Of a stretch of 64,000 bases of DNA, positions 34,401 to 46,749 are shown piece by piece; the first letter of the stretch is position 1, and every line of letters begins with the position of its first letter. The position numbers and the translations under genes were made by a program. Location of the stretch: contig JBANDB010000006.1 in assembly GCA_037576215.1 (NCBI GenBank), forward strand, positions 3,658,001-3,722,000, in the 5' to 3' direction. Origin of the DNA: Armillaria gallica (taxonomy: Eukaryota; Basidiomycota; Agaricomycetes; Agaricales; Physalacriaceae). The notes under the pieces are model-generated. The model was not told the origin of the DNA. It worked only from the letters and a program-made list of their open reading frames with translations, and ran no database searches.

Positions 34401-35068
34401 GTACGGCGGCTAGCGGGCATACTTTTGGCACCAGCAGGGCGCGCACCGCCCTGGGTTGAGGTACCGTTACTGGGATCAGGAGAGAGGTTGACGTTTTGAG
34501 CGTAGGTAACGGACTTTCGCTTATCGGCAGCACCAACGGCTTTTGACAAGGAGTCGGCATCGACAGGAAGGTGAGAACGGTTGTTGCGCATGCCAGGAAT
34601 AAACTCGCCATTGAGGACGGCATTCACTCGAGGGGGGGTAGTGGGCGCCGAGACTGCAAGGTGCTGAATACCGGTACCGTTGGGAGCGTTGGGATCGTAG
34701 GGAATGCTAAGCAGCTCCTGAGCTTGCTGCTGCTCGAGAACCCGCATCTGATCCTCGAACATTTTGCGCTGAAGAGCGCGCTGCCTCTCATGCTCGAGTC
34801 GCTTGAGCTCGACACGCTGCAGCGAAAACAGGTCAGCAGGGCACCAAAGAGAAAGACTGGGCCACACACAGCAGACATATCAGGCATATTACTTCCCAAC
34901 CTTGCGGCCTACGACAGAAGAAAAGAAGTTGGAAAAAGTCGGTCGAGATTGAAAGGGGAGACATACGGAGTCAGCGAGGTCCAGGAAAGCCGGCGGACTC
35001 TGCTTCCTCTCGTCGGAAGGCGAGATATTATCAGTAGATATATTAGAATTTTCCGAAGAGATATTCAT
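31452..35068 (-). CDS. Pumilio/PUF-family RNA-binding protein (Puf3/Puf4/Mpt5-like)
   Basis: The gene starts at an ATG at 35068 and ends with FGYGM at 31452. The N-terminal half is long, disordered and Ser/Pro/Gly-rich, with a charged coiled stretch (LEHERQRALQRKMFEDQ) near the start. Eight PUF repeats follow. Their base-contacting cores, in order, are QHGCRYLQ, PFGNYLCQ, MHGTRAVQ, LNGNHVIQ, RHGCCVLQ, PYGNYVVQ, KFSSNVIE and SYGNYCVQ. Short introns interrupt the domain. A Gln/Gly/Ser-rich tail of about 100 residues ends the protein. PUF proteins bind 3' untranslated regions and repress or destabilise mRNA. The repeat residues predict a UGUA-type site. Which yeast PUF is the closest relative cannot be decided by eye. 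Confidence 0.92.
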
Positions 35069-36253
35069 TTTGGAGGATAGAGACCGGCAAGCGTTCCAAG
35101 GAAGTGAACGACAGAAAACAAAGCGAAGGATGAGTAAATAAAGAAAAGCGTAATTTGACAAGGACGATGCTGGACGAACAGGGGTGGCAAGGCATTGAAA
35201 AGGAGAGAACAATGATAGACGGCGATGACGACTGACCTGAAGCCAAGTTTTGGGCCTCTATAAAGGTATTGATGTTACAACGGCTGATGCTGGACGACGA
35301 CGACGGTGATGAACAGAGCACAAGAGTGACAGCAAGGCAACGCACCCTTTTTAATGCTCCAGAATCCAAGCAGAGACGGGAGAAGGAGGAGTGAGAGAGT
35401 CAAGTAATATGGTCGCTGAGCACCGTGCTGGGGACCCTGAACTCTAATACCCCGGCAATCCCCCTCAAAAATAAAACTCCGTCACTTTCCGATTTCCGTC
35501 GTCCCTTGAAAAAAAAAACTTGCCATTGATGCTGTTGATGCCTCTTCACATTATATCACGGTGCCTCCCTGAACCCCAGTGAGATCGCCGTGAACAATGT
35601 TCTTGCATTTTTATTCTTCTTTTTCCAAGTATTTATCTCTTATATTAGTCTGGACACCGCCAGGGCGGGCTACTCCAAGTCTCAATATTTTATCCAATTA
35701 TAATTAGCGTCTGGGCCCCGTACGCAGTCCCCTGGCTGACCAAGCGAGAACATCATATGCATCACACACGTCGCTACGCGCGTTGCCATACAAGGAACTG
35801 CGAAAAATCCGCTTTCCCTCCCAGGCATTGTCCGTCCTTCTCATTTCCTTATTCTGCGCTGGTTGCATCCATGGAATTCCAAGAAGTGCGCCCCCGTCAT
35901 AGTTAATGTTTTAGCGTCTTGTAATTTCCTTTTGTTTCCTATCGTATGGTGATCGTACCTTGCTCTACCGAGATCCAGATCTTTTTACACGCGATTCATC
36001 CGGTACGCTATGTGTCGGTGTAGGTCCAAAGCCTACATATTCATGGGCCGTCATACTAGAGCGTGGTACTTGAGTGGCCTGCACTCGGTCCTGATACCCG
36101 ATTTCCAGCCTCCATATGTACGTGTTCATAATTTCGGAAAGACTTCGACTTCGCAAATGGCATCATATAAGTATATCCGTTGTACGTGTCGCGTCATGAA
36201 ATGTACATAAACTAAACACCTCCGTACAAGTATGTAAATCGTAAATTCTAGCT
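35069..36253. other. Upstream region of the Pumilio gene
   Basis: About 1.2 kb between the start of the Pumilio gene and the end of the Vps38-like gene, both on the minus strand. It should carry the Pumilio promoter and 5' leader. An upstream open frame on the minus strand (from 35212) overlaps the start region. Nothing else coding-like was seen. Confidence 0.4.
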
Positions 36254-39200
36254 CTACACCTGTGTTACTATCGGATGCGACAATGTGGGAGGTGCTGGGG
36301 ACACACGCCGATCTTCCTCCACATTAATTTTCTCCGGTCCCGGAGAGCCAGACGATTCACCTCCAAGCCAGTGCCCGTTGGGAGCGGGCTTATCCTCATT
36401 CGCGAGCTCCGCCCTCTCACCCGACTCGCTTTCACAACGGATAGTACGGTGATCATCCTCCTCCGACACGCCACTGCTTTCCTCTTGTGTATCTTCCGAT
36501 GATACTTCGGGGGTATTTCCGTTTGCATGAGTTCCTTCACCGTCGGATGGACTCTTGGCCGCCAGAGACGTGGGGTACCGAGAACGCAGGCTAAGAAAAC
36601 CTGCCAGCGGATTAAGATTTATAAATGGCCGTCCTTTCTTGATTCCATCGACAGTAGTCGGTGTCGTTGAGCCGCTGGCAGGAGGCGTTGAATTGTCGAC
36701 GGTCAACTCACGGTCGACCGGCTTCGGTGTTGCAGGGCTCTCACCCATTGGCGATTCCGGGCGAGGTGACTCCAATCCGGAGACAGACAATGCAGGAGAG
36801 TTGAATGGTCGGGAGGGACTAAAATCAGAATTCTAAACATGTCCGTGTGAAGAATTATGTGAAATACCAACCCTACGGGTAATCCTTCACCATTGGTTAG
36901 CGTTAAAAGTAAATTCTTGAGGTTAGGAAGCGTGTGGCGCATGTCCAAAGCACGCAGGTCGTAATCAGACATTAACTAGAAAATGTAACCGTGAGAGCTG
37001 TGCTTGTCATAGGTTGCAATGTGTGAATACCAATTCAATGTCTTTGTTAAGTAGGAAAACCCCGTATTCGAAACGATATGTATCTACCCCTTTGGAGAAA
37101 AGGGGGAACCTAAGAAAATCATAAGTGCCAAACCCGATCTAAAGATAAAATGCTCACATTCTCGGTCCCACCATTGCAGAAATCCCGTCACGAATTAGAC
37201 TACGGCTGCCCACAAAAGTCACAGGGTATACCAGGCCTTTGCCCAAGTAAACCGCGATGAATTGAACGAGCTGAGCGGCGTAGCCTAGAGCCGTAGCAAC
37301 CGTGTCTTCGTTCACATCATTGTGGGAAGCCAGGAATAGGGGAGGTCCCGGGTCGCTTGAGGAGAATGGTATGGGAAGCGGTACATCGAGGATGGTGTAT
37401 AGTAGGTCCGGCGGTGAACGCAATTCAATCGGGAAGATCCAAGACAGCGTCGAAAGCAGTGTTGTCCGTGTTGGCGATATTCGATGTTGTAGAGCATCAA
37501 GATGAGACCTTGAGTGAGAAACCACGTTACAACTGTAGCATCCAGAACAAGGGCAAAGCTAACCGTTGCTCTACGACAGATTGAGATGTACTGTCCAAGT
37601 GGTTCGACCTTTCCAAAAGCTGCGACCTCGCCAGCTCAAGTGTTTCCCGGCGTTGTCTTAGCCGATCCCGACGAGATTTGATTTCCCACTCTCCTAGAAC
37701 GAAAATTGCATCAGGCACGCCACTAAATGCAATGGTAGCAAATTCTTACGTTCTTGTCGCAGGGTTTGGAGATGCTGGAAATTAGATTGAAGTTCATCCA
37801 AGCGAGCTTCGCATTCATTAACTCGGCGCCTCTATAGAAAAAAAGTCAAACTTTGATGTACATCAGAATGGAGAACGGCAGGGCAGTAGCGCGTGCCCTA
37901 GTGTGTTCGAAAGAAGCAACATACCAGTTTGAAAGCAATGTCATCTTCCACGAATTTATCAATACTACGCGCCACTTCATCCAATGATGACTGTGCGTCA
38001 TGAATGCATGTCTGGAGAGTCACCAATCTAGTAAGTAGTGGTTACGTTGTTGCCGTTCATATGAGCAGTATAAATTCACTGACTTGAACAGGTCTTGCCA
38101 GCTAGCTGTCTGTACACAGTCTTCAGATGATTGGGACGTGCGCCGGGCACCGCGTCTATGCCGTCTTGGAGTAGAAACAACAGCATCGATCGAGCTCTCA
38201 GAGGGGAATATATCCTCGATATGGCGGACTCTGCGTACGTCAGTCTCCGGATCGGATACATATCCTACAGAAGGAGACGGTGTCCTGCTCCGGGGGACCT
38301 TGGTCGACAAAAGATAGTAAGATTGACCTGGGGGGTCCAAGGTAACGAGCAGGGTATTTGAAGGAAGTTGCGATGCGTGTGAAAACTGGAATGAAATGGT
38401 CAGCAATGAGGTGGATCCGATTCATTGGTTCTTACATCTTCTGTAACTGGTATCAGCTCTTCCAAATTAAAATCCCATTTTTCCAGAAGCTTCCACTCAG
38501 TCTCGTCAGGTATTTGGCGGCCTTTTCCTTTACCAGTGGTATCATTCTTCCGCTCAGATGTGTTCTTGGCCCAAACTTGCACAGTAAGGTCTCCGCCAGT
38601 GACATCAGTCGAAGTAGAAAAATCGTTTCGAGGGTCTACTCGAAATGTGGGGTTGGTAGATGGAGGATGTATGGGAGACAGGAAATCCGGCACAGGGGAA
38701 GAGCGGCTTTCTGACTGCGACCGAGGGGAAGGGTTGGAACATGGAGTTGCAGGTGGAGACGCCTGTCCGTTGGTTCGTAGCACCGAAGTCGAGGCAGACT
38801 TCAAATGCGACAAAGACTTGGGAACAGCTGGACGCGGTGTACGCGTTGTTCTCTCCACATTACTGATCGTTGGTCTATGGCCCTTGACATTTTCGGTACC
38901 GTTGGGCTTCTTGGTCTTCAAACCAGAGGGACTGCGAGGAACGGGTGGGCGAGAGGTGCCAGGTGGCCGACGAGGGGAGGGAGCAGGAGCAGTGTCTTCA
39001 GGGACGTTATTATGAGGAGGGTGCACTATGATGGACAAGAATGTTTCGACTAGACGTGTTCGGATGACACCTTCGAGTTCAGTTTGTGTATGGTTATGAA
39101 GGAGCGTGTTGTAAGGAGCAGTCGAAGTTGAGGCCAGTCCTGAGACATCAGGACCAGATAAGGTAACCCCGAGCGACGAAGCATTAGAGCCGGCGCGATA

Positions 39201-39670
39201 CCGGCGAATAGTAGGCGCAGAGCCAGACGCAAATTTACTGGAAACACCGGCACTGCTAGCGCGAGAACCTGCTCTCGTTCTCCCTCTGGATATTGCCGCG
39301 CTGTCCCCTGGTCCCTGACCTTCAACGACGTCTTCAGACTTCTTGCTGCGGAACGTCGCTACCGAATTAAGCGACACCCGGCGACTTCGTTTCGACATCA
39401 AAGAAATATCCAAATCATCAGTTAGATGGCCGTGGCTGCTGAACTGTGGTTGCTCCGAAGGCTGAGAGAGAGCGGATGCAAATTCATCTCGGACAGGAAA
39501 CGGCGTCAGATTGCGGACTTGGATGGATGTTATGTGGCGGATGCGCTTCTATGACGGAACCCAAAATGAGCCCATTGGCGACCAGAGATGGAAGTACACG
39601 CAACTTGTGAGAGAACATCATGGGTGTCATCTAATGTCGCTTCTGCCTCCCCATGCGAGCCGCCCAACAT
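36254..39670 (-). CDS. VPS38: Vps38/UVRAG-like subunit of PI3-kinase complex II
   Basis: The conserved N-terminal strand IRHITSIQVRNLTPFPVRDE (near 39530) follows a TAG acceptor. I infer a first exon from an ATG at 39670 (MLGGSHGEAE) with an intron of about 56 nt and a weak donor. Ser/Pro-rich regions surround a C2-like block (GDLTVQVWAKN, WDFNLEELIP). Coiled-coil segments follow (VNECEARLDELQSNFQHLQ, RRETLELARSQLLE). The UVRAG/Atg14 core is ALGYAAQLVQFIAVYL...YPVTFVGSRSLI, then FPLFSKGVDTYRFEYGVFLL and NKDIELL. The tail is long, disordered and acidic. With Vps34, Vps15 and Atg6/Beclin it would make PI3P for endosomal and vacuolar sorting. The match to UVRAG rather than Atg14 rests on the FEYGVFLLNKDIE block. 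Confidence 0.85.
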
Positions 39671-40272
39671 TGAAGGTATTGCGCAGAGAACACGGCACGG
39701 TCACCGAGTACAGTTAATAAGACTGTACCACAGGCTTGCTGTTTCGGTGAGATATGGCTGAAGGGTGGTCCAATATACGCCGTCGTCGGCCTAAGGCAGC
39801 CCAGGCAAAATATCGCTCGTCGTTATCAATCCCAGGCGCAAGGCCTACCAGTTGAAAGGGTAAACGCGGTCGACAACCAGACCTAGAACGGAGTAGAAGC
39901 GAAAGCGAGCATAGCCCTAATTTAGGGTTATGCCAGGATAGCACGTGTGGCGCAAGGCGACGCGACTTCAACTCCGCCGCGGCACTCTCCATAAGTCGCG
40001 AACCTTGATATACTCGTCATTAATATCGCAAACGTCATGTTCCAGGCGAGGGCACGCTCGTGTTTTCTTATTTGCCAGTCTGTCTTGCACTGAACAGGAC
40101 TTCAGGTTACTGCCTAGTCCTTTAACTGAGACATACGAAGACAGCAATAAATTAACATGGTATATTTTACATGGTCCATATACAAGCAGTTGACTATTGA
40201 TACAACCTTTTGGTCGTCCTAACCGAGACGAATGAATGCGACGATAACAATAAGACAGACGGAAAGAAGACT
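39671..40272. other. Vps38 promoter / CDC6 3' region with an inverted telomere-like motif
   Basis: About 600 bases between two minus-strand genes. Near 39913-39930 the sequence CCCTAATTTAGGG forms a perfect-looking inverted pair of telobox/TTAGGG-type units, about 245 bases upstream of the inferred Vps38 start. It could be a binding site for a telobox factor. Otherwise no feature was recognised. Confidence 0.4.
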
Positions 40273-42229
40273 CTAATTATCTTCCATCGCGTCCGCGAAA
40301 TGAGGATTCCGCCGTTCTTGTGACTTGGCTGCAAGATTTTGCGCCTCCTTGATCTCCTTATTGATCCTGGCAGTCTCTCGATGCCACAGGGCAGATACCT
40401 CCTCTTCCATCACATCGTCCGACACCTGTGCATCAGCACTTTTGACACCCAAGCCCTTCAACACTTCGTCATATCGAATTCCCGAGGCGATTTGGACATC
40501 CCCTGTGATGGTTCCCGATGACGTCCTTGTAAGAGAACGTTTGCCGCCTTTGCCACGAGGGGACCCGATGGTAGAAGTGGCGGACACTAGACCAACCCCA
40601 TCTAGCATACCAAGTAGGTCCACGAATTCACTACGCGAGACGGGTGTGAATACGTCGCTATCGCCGCGCTGCAATGCCAATGAGTAAAAGATGAAGAGAT
40701 GCGATGTCTCTATGCCTGTGGATTTTGAAGGGGACTTGGGTGCGGCGGTCGAGAGCAGTGGCAAGCCGGCTTCGATTCGCTTGGAGGATAGCAGGATCAG
40801 GAGAAGAACAATGCGTGCTTGAAGGCCCAAGGACTTGACATTTGATACAATTTCACTGTCGCTTGAACCCGGAATAGAGGGCGTGGAGGAGTGTGCCAAG
40901 GGTTTCTTGTTCGACGGTCCATGGCTTTTAAGAGTGGCGAGAACATGGGCAGGCGTGATGGAAGGACGTCTATCACCCTTGCAAGACGTGACAGCAGTAT
41001 CGATTGCCCCACGCAAAACTTCGAAAAGACTTCTAACATCGCCGGTCATAGCCGCGACCTTCTTTGTCAATAATGTCAAGGCAGGAGCAGGAAGGAGCGT
41101 TTTGGCCTGGTCCGCCTCGGCCTCATCATTGCGTAAAGGGGCCAACCTTGCTTCGATGATTTGAAGTAGCTGCGTCGGCGTGTAAGGAGCGAAATGAATA
41201 GTCCGCACGAATGACGAGAATGAGGCAGATGACGTCAGGGTATGAGTGTTAGCGATGCCAATGACACGTATAACGGAGGGATTGGCGGTGGGAAGAGAGA
41301 ACAGAGTCTCCAATGACTGAGGTGTCGTAGCTATGTGGTCCAATTCGTCCAACACCAAGAGGCTGGGGCACGAGATGAGCACTACTAAAAAAAAATGCTG
41401 AGGACATTCATACCATTTCGTTAAAAGACCGTTCAGCAGGGTTTCTACGACATCTTTCCCTCTCTTAGCCTTCTTTGTTTGATTAGAGGCCTTCTTCGCC
41501 CCCTTGAACTTCTCGTGCAGCCGCTCCCATAAGGCGTCAAGATTACTTAACGCCATGCAATTAATCGTAATGACCTCGATATCATTGTCGAGAGAACGGA
41601 GAATTGAGTTGATGAGAGCAGTTTTCCCAGTTCCGGGTGCCCCAGAAATATAGAGACAGGACGGATGATCTACATCATCGGAGTCCCGAGGTGAAGCGAC
41701 CACGAAACTCGTGATAAAGTCACGGATGATTGCGCGCTCATCACCGCGTGCCGGCATATCCACTGCATCATCACATGTCGCACGAAGTAGCGCGCGCGCG
41801 CTTACATGGAAGGGCAAGAGTGTGGGAGGTGTGGGAGGAGGTGTGGTTATCGCAGAGCGTGACACTGGTGTCGAAGGAGAAGAAATCAGCGAGGCAGAGG
41901 CGTGACGCTCTAGAACTAACGATAAGAACAAGCAACAGTTATTGGAGCATAGTAAACGTACGCGCTCGTCGACGAGGTGGGGTAACTTCAATCTCTGTCG
42001 TCGTTCTCCTGAGCGCTCGCGTTGCTCTCGTTGAGATTGGCGAAGGGGCGTCTGCATTCACAGCGCGAATGAGATAGGGAGGAATGTTCTCCTTGTTATC
42101 GTCGCCATCAAGTACGGTGACCGCCGTCTTTGGTCGCTTATAGCTGGGCGTCGGGTCTGGCGACGGCAGCTCACTGCGGTGAGTGCGTTTGCCGAGAGTC
42201 GAAGAGCGTGTCGACCGTGGTGTCTGCAT
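40273..42229 (-). CDS. CDC6: Cdc6/Cdc18 replication-origin licensing ATPase
   Basis: The start codon is at 42229 (MQTPRSTRSSTLGKRTH). The N-terminal region carries SP/TP sites for CDK (SELPSPDP, VTPPRRR), a KRPK nuclear signal and a DNKENIPP box. An intron at about 41946-41902 joins it to the AAA+ module. That module shows Walker A GAPGTGKT, Walker B LVLDELDH, sensor 1 VIGIANTHTL, and the sensor 2 region TGDVRSLFEVLRGAID. A winged-helix C-terminal domain follows (SEFVDLLGMLDGVGLV). Cdc6 loads Mcm2-7 at origins with ORC and Cdt1. A second, stop-free intron of a multiple of three bases may lie before LLVLDELDH (near 41345-41395). The upstream G1/S-type promoter supports the call. Confidence 0.9.
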
Positions 42230-42359
42230 TGCCAGCAACGATGAAGATAGGACGACTGGCCAGGTGGTGGTGTTAAGGCAAAGAGTGTCCAGCCAAACAG
42301 CCGATTTTGATGACGGACTTTTGAAATTTCGGCCATCAAATTGTACGTTAACAAACAGG

Positions 42360-42397
42360 ACGCGATACTCGACGCGTCAGTCACGTGTGCGACGCGA
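42360..42397. promoter_or_regulatory. Cluster of MCB-like (ACGCGT) sites and an E-box upstream of CDC6
   Basis: Within 40 bases, 130-170 bases upstream of the CDC6 start codon, there is one full ACGCGT (42372-42377), two ACGCG/GACGCG variants (about 42360 and 42391), and a CACGTG palindrome (42382-42387). ACGCGT is the binding site of the MBF/DSC1 factor that drives G1/S genes, including fission-yeast cdc18. The function here is inferred from that precedent. Confidence 0.6.
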
Positions 42398-42429
42398 CGG
42401 TCACGCAATTTGAATATCCTCGTTTATTG

Positions 42430-44050
42430 TGCCACTTTATCAGGAATTGATGCCATAACCACCAGCATTTTTCCTGGTTTCAATCCGTTTAAACTGCGTT
42501 CAAGAGATTAAAATCTTCGGCCTAAAACCGAAAGGAAGTCGTATCATGATGGCGGCCGTGTACAGGTATACAAACGCAAGCCTCTACAATCCCCTTTCTA
42601 TCAAAAAGAAAACAAGACTAGGATCGTATTTCAAAGGTTTATTTTACCATCGAGAAGAACATTAAAGTCAATAGATTGTATGACAGGTAGGGTCGATCAG
42701 CCCTTCTCGCTACGGAGCCAAGCGATGGCCTCACTTTACGATGTGAAGTTCAATCCACCAGAATCATTTCAGCTTAGAAGTCGTCGTCCGGCGCGCTTGG
42801 CCCCACCAAAGGTATAGCATCATCATAACCGGACAAGCAGTAAGAGAAATCTTCATTGGCAACAAGGAGAGACTAAAAATACTCAATGTCGACAAACAAA
42901 GGAGGACGGAGGCCGTACAAATCCTATCTTGTTTGATTATGTTGCCGAAATATGCTGACATTTATGAGGAGTGGTATCTTGTGCGGCCAGGTAATTCTTG
43001 ACGTTCTTTTCAATGGAATACATTACTCTTCTCTCTGGCTCTCCCCACGGTGAAGGAACACGATATCCAGTCTGAGATGCCAAGGAACTCCGATGTCTAT
43101 TCAATGGAACCCAAGTCAGTAATAGTACGGGACGTGTAATTGCCTTGACCAATGGATCAGTACTTCCATTAAACAGTCGAGACGAAACGATTACAGACGC
43201 AGTGACCAAAAAAGCTGCCTCAGAAAATCAAGGAGGACTCGAGGACAAAGTATTTCAACCACTTATGAATTTCCATCTGAGCAATCGTGATTCTCGTTTA
43301 CTGAACATGAACTGGGAGTGCACCCTTTGAAGGCAGATATAACTTTGCTAAAGTGATATCGTCAGGCTACTGTGAAGAGCATCAGGTCTTCTTCAGTTGC
43401 GAGAGAAATCCGTACACTCGTTGTTTGCTTTCTCCTAGGCAACGAATCTACGAGATCAAGAAGCCAATCAGAATGAAGGCATCTCACCCTACAGCCACTC
43501 GCTCCCCAAGCATATTCCTGGGGAAATGCCAAGAAGACCGCGATAGTGATTCCGATAGACAAGTTCATCGAAGGAGTTGAACAGGGCTCATGATGAAGTT
43601 GAAAAGCCCACACGGCTCGAACCATCATTTATTGACCTCCACTATTCATGAGTAGCGGACAAAAGACAAGGTCAGTTGATTTTCGTGCATCTATGCGATG
43701 CCGGTTATCGAAGATAACATATGGAACGCTTCACGCATGAGTCTTTAGGATGCGTATAGGGCATGTTTTTGGTGTTGTTTGACGGGAGATTAGATACTAG
43801 GACACCATGCAGTGAAAATGAAACTACGGAACGCGTCACAAATAGGTGCTCCCAAACTCTAGAGTTTCCCATTGCTCGTCAAAGGATTCGTTCATGGCAT
43901 GGCGTACGCCAGACCAATGCGTCTATGAATGCAGACACAGAGGGCCAGAGCACAAAAAGCGGAACAGCCACGCCAACACGAAAAGGGTCACAGCAAGGAT
44001 ATTGCGGCCAGCATGGTAAGGAGATACAAATAATTGGGTTTCACTACGAG
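42430..44050. other. Region without a recognised gene; some coding-like minus-strand blocks
   Basis: Between CDC6 and the transporter. On the minus strand, 43628-43362 contains a Met-started frame with a hydrophobic stretch (IGITIAVFLAFPQEYAWG). The stretch 43209-42937 holds a second frame ending in HKCQHISAT, and a short GT-AG intron could lie between the first block and the next. I recognise neither. It may be a small membrane protein gene, real or decayed. Support is too weak to call a CDS. Confidence 0.3.
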
Positions 44051-44055
44051 GGTAT

Positions 44056-45928
44056 TTATATGGGATGTACGAGTTTTCTTTTTATACTCACACGTAGCAG
44101 TTTCGCGTCGAATTGACGGTAGACGACTCCAACCATACTCGACAGTAATGTTATGCCGGTAAACAGAATCAAAGGCCCCTACGTCACATAAATATTAGTT
44201 GTTACGTGAAAGCTGCTTTAACAACTTACATATCCTTTTAATGCATACGGATACTCAGACTTTCCTGTGAGCACCCATGGGTGTAACAACCCAGACGATA
44301 TAGGTGCAGCCAAAGCATTACCGACGCCTCTACCGGCAATGAAGATACACATCAACATTGATGACAAGTGCGGATCGTCACCGCCTACTGTTGATGCGAA
44401 CTTTGTCCACAGCGCAGACCAGCTGGGCGCAAGGAAGCCATAGACGGCGGCAAATACAAGGAGAGTAGCGAGTTGGGTAGTGAAACCCCATATACACAGA
44501 ACGGCGAAGGAAGAACCGAGTGCAGACAGGAAGATGGAGATACGCAGATCGAACCTGTCGGAAAGATAGCCGAGGAAAATGCAGCCCGGCGCGGAGGTAC
44601 CTGCGGGCATTTTACATCAACAGCCGGGTCGTTCGAAAAGCAAATCGGCGTACCGTTCATCAATGACAGCGCCCAGGTTCCTGCAGAGGCTGCATTATTT
44701 ATCCCAAGATCCGTCGCAAAAGCTACAAGGGTATCAAATTAGAATGGCCCATACACTACAGAACCAACCTACTTGGTAGATATAGAGTAGGAAGGAAAGT
44801 CCCCAATCCCTGTATCAAATTGGCAATAAGAAAGATCCAAAAGGGTTTGAACTTGAGAAATTGGGTATTGATGGGTCTATGGTGGACGATTTGGGATGGT
44901 GGGACTCGCGACTTGATATAGGGCAGTGCAGGGAGGGCAAAAATGGTGAAGGCGGTTCCTAGAGCTAGCATCGTGGTCCTGAAGCCATATTGATACAAAA
45001 GAGTCTTGATGACTATTGGCATTACGACGCCTCCAATGCCTGGAAACACGAGTTACTATGAGCTAAGCGGCGACAAGCTGTTGTCAGGGACGCACCGGAG
45101 CCCGAAAAGATGAGGCCATTCGCCTTTGAATGGGTCGAGATAATTAGACCGGTGTGAATCAGTCAGATATGCGCAGCAACCTACCAGTCCTTTCCTTTCA
45201 GAAAACCACTCAAACGTGTATGTCATGGTAGGAAAATACAGCATGCCTGTGCAAAGATTATATTAGCTGTATGATTCTAATGAAAGCTGGGTAGCACTTA
45301 CTACCGCCGACCGAATACAGAATTCCTTGCGTTAGTAGCAAAACACCCGACGTCTTAGCAAATGCTGCCCCGAATAAACCTGCGACACATAGAACCAACC
45401 CTACGTACATTCCCTTCTTCTTATGCACTGGAAATCGCGAAAATACGGGAAGGATGATAAGCGAGGCAAAATACATTAACCCAGTAGATAGAGATCCGAC
45501 AAGAGCGAGGAGCGATGATGGGGTGTTTTGGAAGGGCTCATGCGAGGTGTAGTAGTTGAGGAAAACACCATAAGAGAAGGGGTAAGACCAGACAAGGAAC
45601 TCGAGAAGCCATGCGCTAACGAGGAACGCCCAGGCGTGGAACCCGCGATCCTATGCGGAAAGCCGCATTGAGGTTTGGAAAAATGGGTTAAGTTCACGAC
45701 GAACCATGGGAGGCAAGGACGACGCATTCAACGGTGCTTCATCGGTATCGTTAGCTCCTCCTCTTTGAGTCATTTGCTCGTCTACAATCATGTCTTCGAG
45801 GTCAATCGTTCGTTGGTCTGAATCGTCAACTTTTGTCCTGATTCCATGTCAGCTTTCAGAGATCAAGGAAGAGAAAACGTCATTTACCGTGTCTGGTTCA
45901 GACTGACCAACTCAATGTCGGTGGACAT
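44056..45928 (-). CDS. MFS transporter, monocarboxylate-transporter (MCT/Mch)-like
   Basis: From MSTDIELVSLNQT at 45928, short introns lead to the membrane part, which starts DRGFHAWAFLVSAWLLEF. Membrane helices are clear: FASLIILPVFSRF, GLVLCVAGLFGAAFA, LLLTQGILYSVGG, and FPTMTYTFEWFSERKGLANGLIF, which carries the MFS loop with its R-K-G signature. A central loop follows (ALPYIKSRVPPSQ), then FWIFLIANLIQGLG, GCIFLGYLSDRF and a last helix ending LFTGITLLSSMVGVV. I placed the stop at 44056, after VHPI. Fungal members transport monocarboxylates, riboflavin or related small acids across membranes; the substrate here is open. An intron interrupts between MNG and TSAPGCIF. Confidence 0.83.
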
Positions 45929-46465
45929 AGCGGGCTGGTTTTGAAACGGGTTGAAAGAAGAGCCATCTTTAAGTCGATGGAAATGAAATTCATTTCCATC
46001 GGATAGCCGCACCGATGATCAGTCATCAAAAACTTGACAAATCCACTGCGAGGGAACAACGGGGTCTCCATTATCAGATAAGAACTTATGAGCTTGAAGT
46101 AAAGGAACAAGTTTTTTATCACTGTACAATCAGAAAAAGAAGATTGAACGTAACGTACGCGTAAGAACGAATCGTGTAAAGGTTCGCCGGGGCGTTTCAT
46201 TCCGGCTACCTTCCGGAAAGGATGAACGCGTTTAGTCACCAAAGTCGCTTAGTCACAGTGTACGCTGGAGCCCGAACTTGCCAATAGAGACCACAACGTT
46301 TCGGCTTCAAAGCAAAGTATCGATAGGATGAGTGAATTTAAGTACTGAGAGGCTGGTTCTTCTACTGCAGACTTCAGGAGGGTTTGGAACAAAATTTTAA
46401 AGTCGTTTTTGGTATATCACGGACTTGCCAATGACAATCGTCGCCAGTAAATCAATATCAGAAAA
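45929..46465. other. Upstream region of the MFS transporter
   Basis: About 540 bases upstream of the transporter start on the minus strand. Only short unsupported frames occur. I saw no repeat or RNA gene. Confidence 0.35.
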
Positions 46466-46725
46466 TTACTGCCCTCTGGATAACGAGAAGACATATATCT
46501 TGTAGTCACCCATATCAATCGAAGACCCATACCCTAATTTCTCATAGAAATCGTAAAGCATTGGTTTGTACGACCCCAGTAATCGAATGGCGAGATCATG
46601 GCGTCTCAAATAGATGTGTTGTTTCGCATGTCCTGCAGAGTGGTATTGGAATTGCAATGCCTGGAAAGAGGATGAATATCAAATTGTGCGACTTGACAGG
46701 ATCAATCAGAGACTACAAACTTACA
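46466..46725 (-). other. Orphan coding-like exon downstream of TRAPPC5
   Basis: Immediately downstream of the TRAPPC5 stop (25 bases) lies a good donor (GTAAGT, starting at 46724) and, after about 60 bases, an acceptor at about 46665. It opens a 60-odd codon frame (LQFQYHSAGHAKQH..., FYEKLGYGSS..., ending FSLSRGQ). The frame looks protein-like, with a YEKLGYG block reminiscent of the end of GNAT acetyltransferases. No upstream exon is visible other than TRAPPC5 sequence in another frame. It could be a spliced 3' untranslated region or the remnant of a lost gene. Confidence 0.35.
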
Positions 46726-46749
46726 CAGTAATACACAACGGTGCGATGA

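Noticed and set aside
38425..39015. 196-codon plus-strand open frame
   Set aside because: It is antisense to the Ser/Pro-rich exon of the Vps38-like gene and shows no family features.
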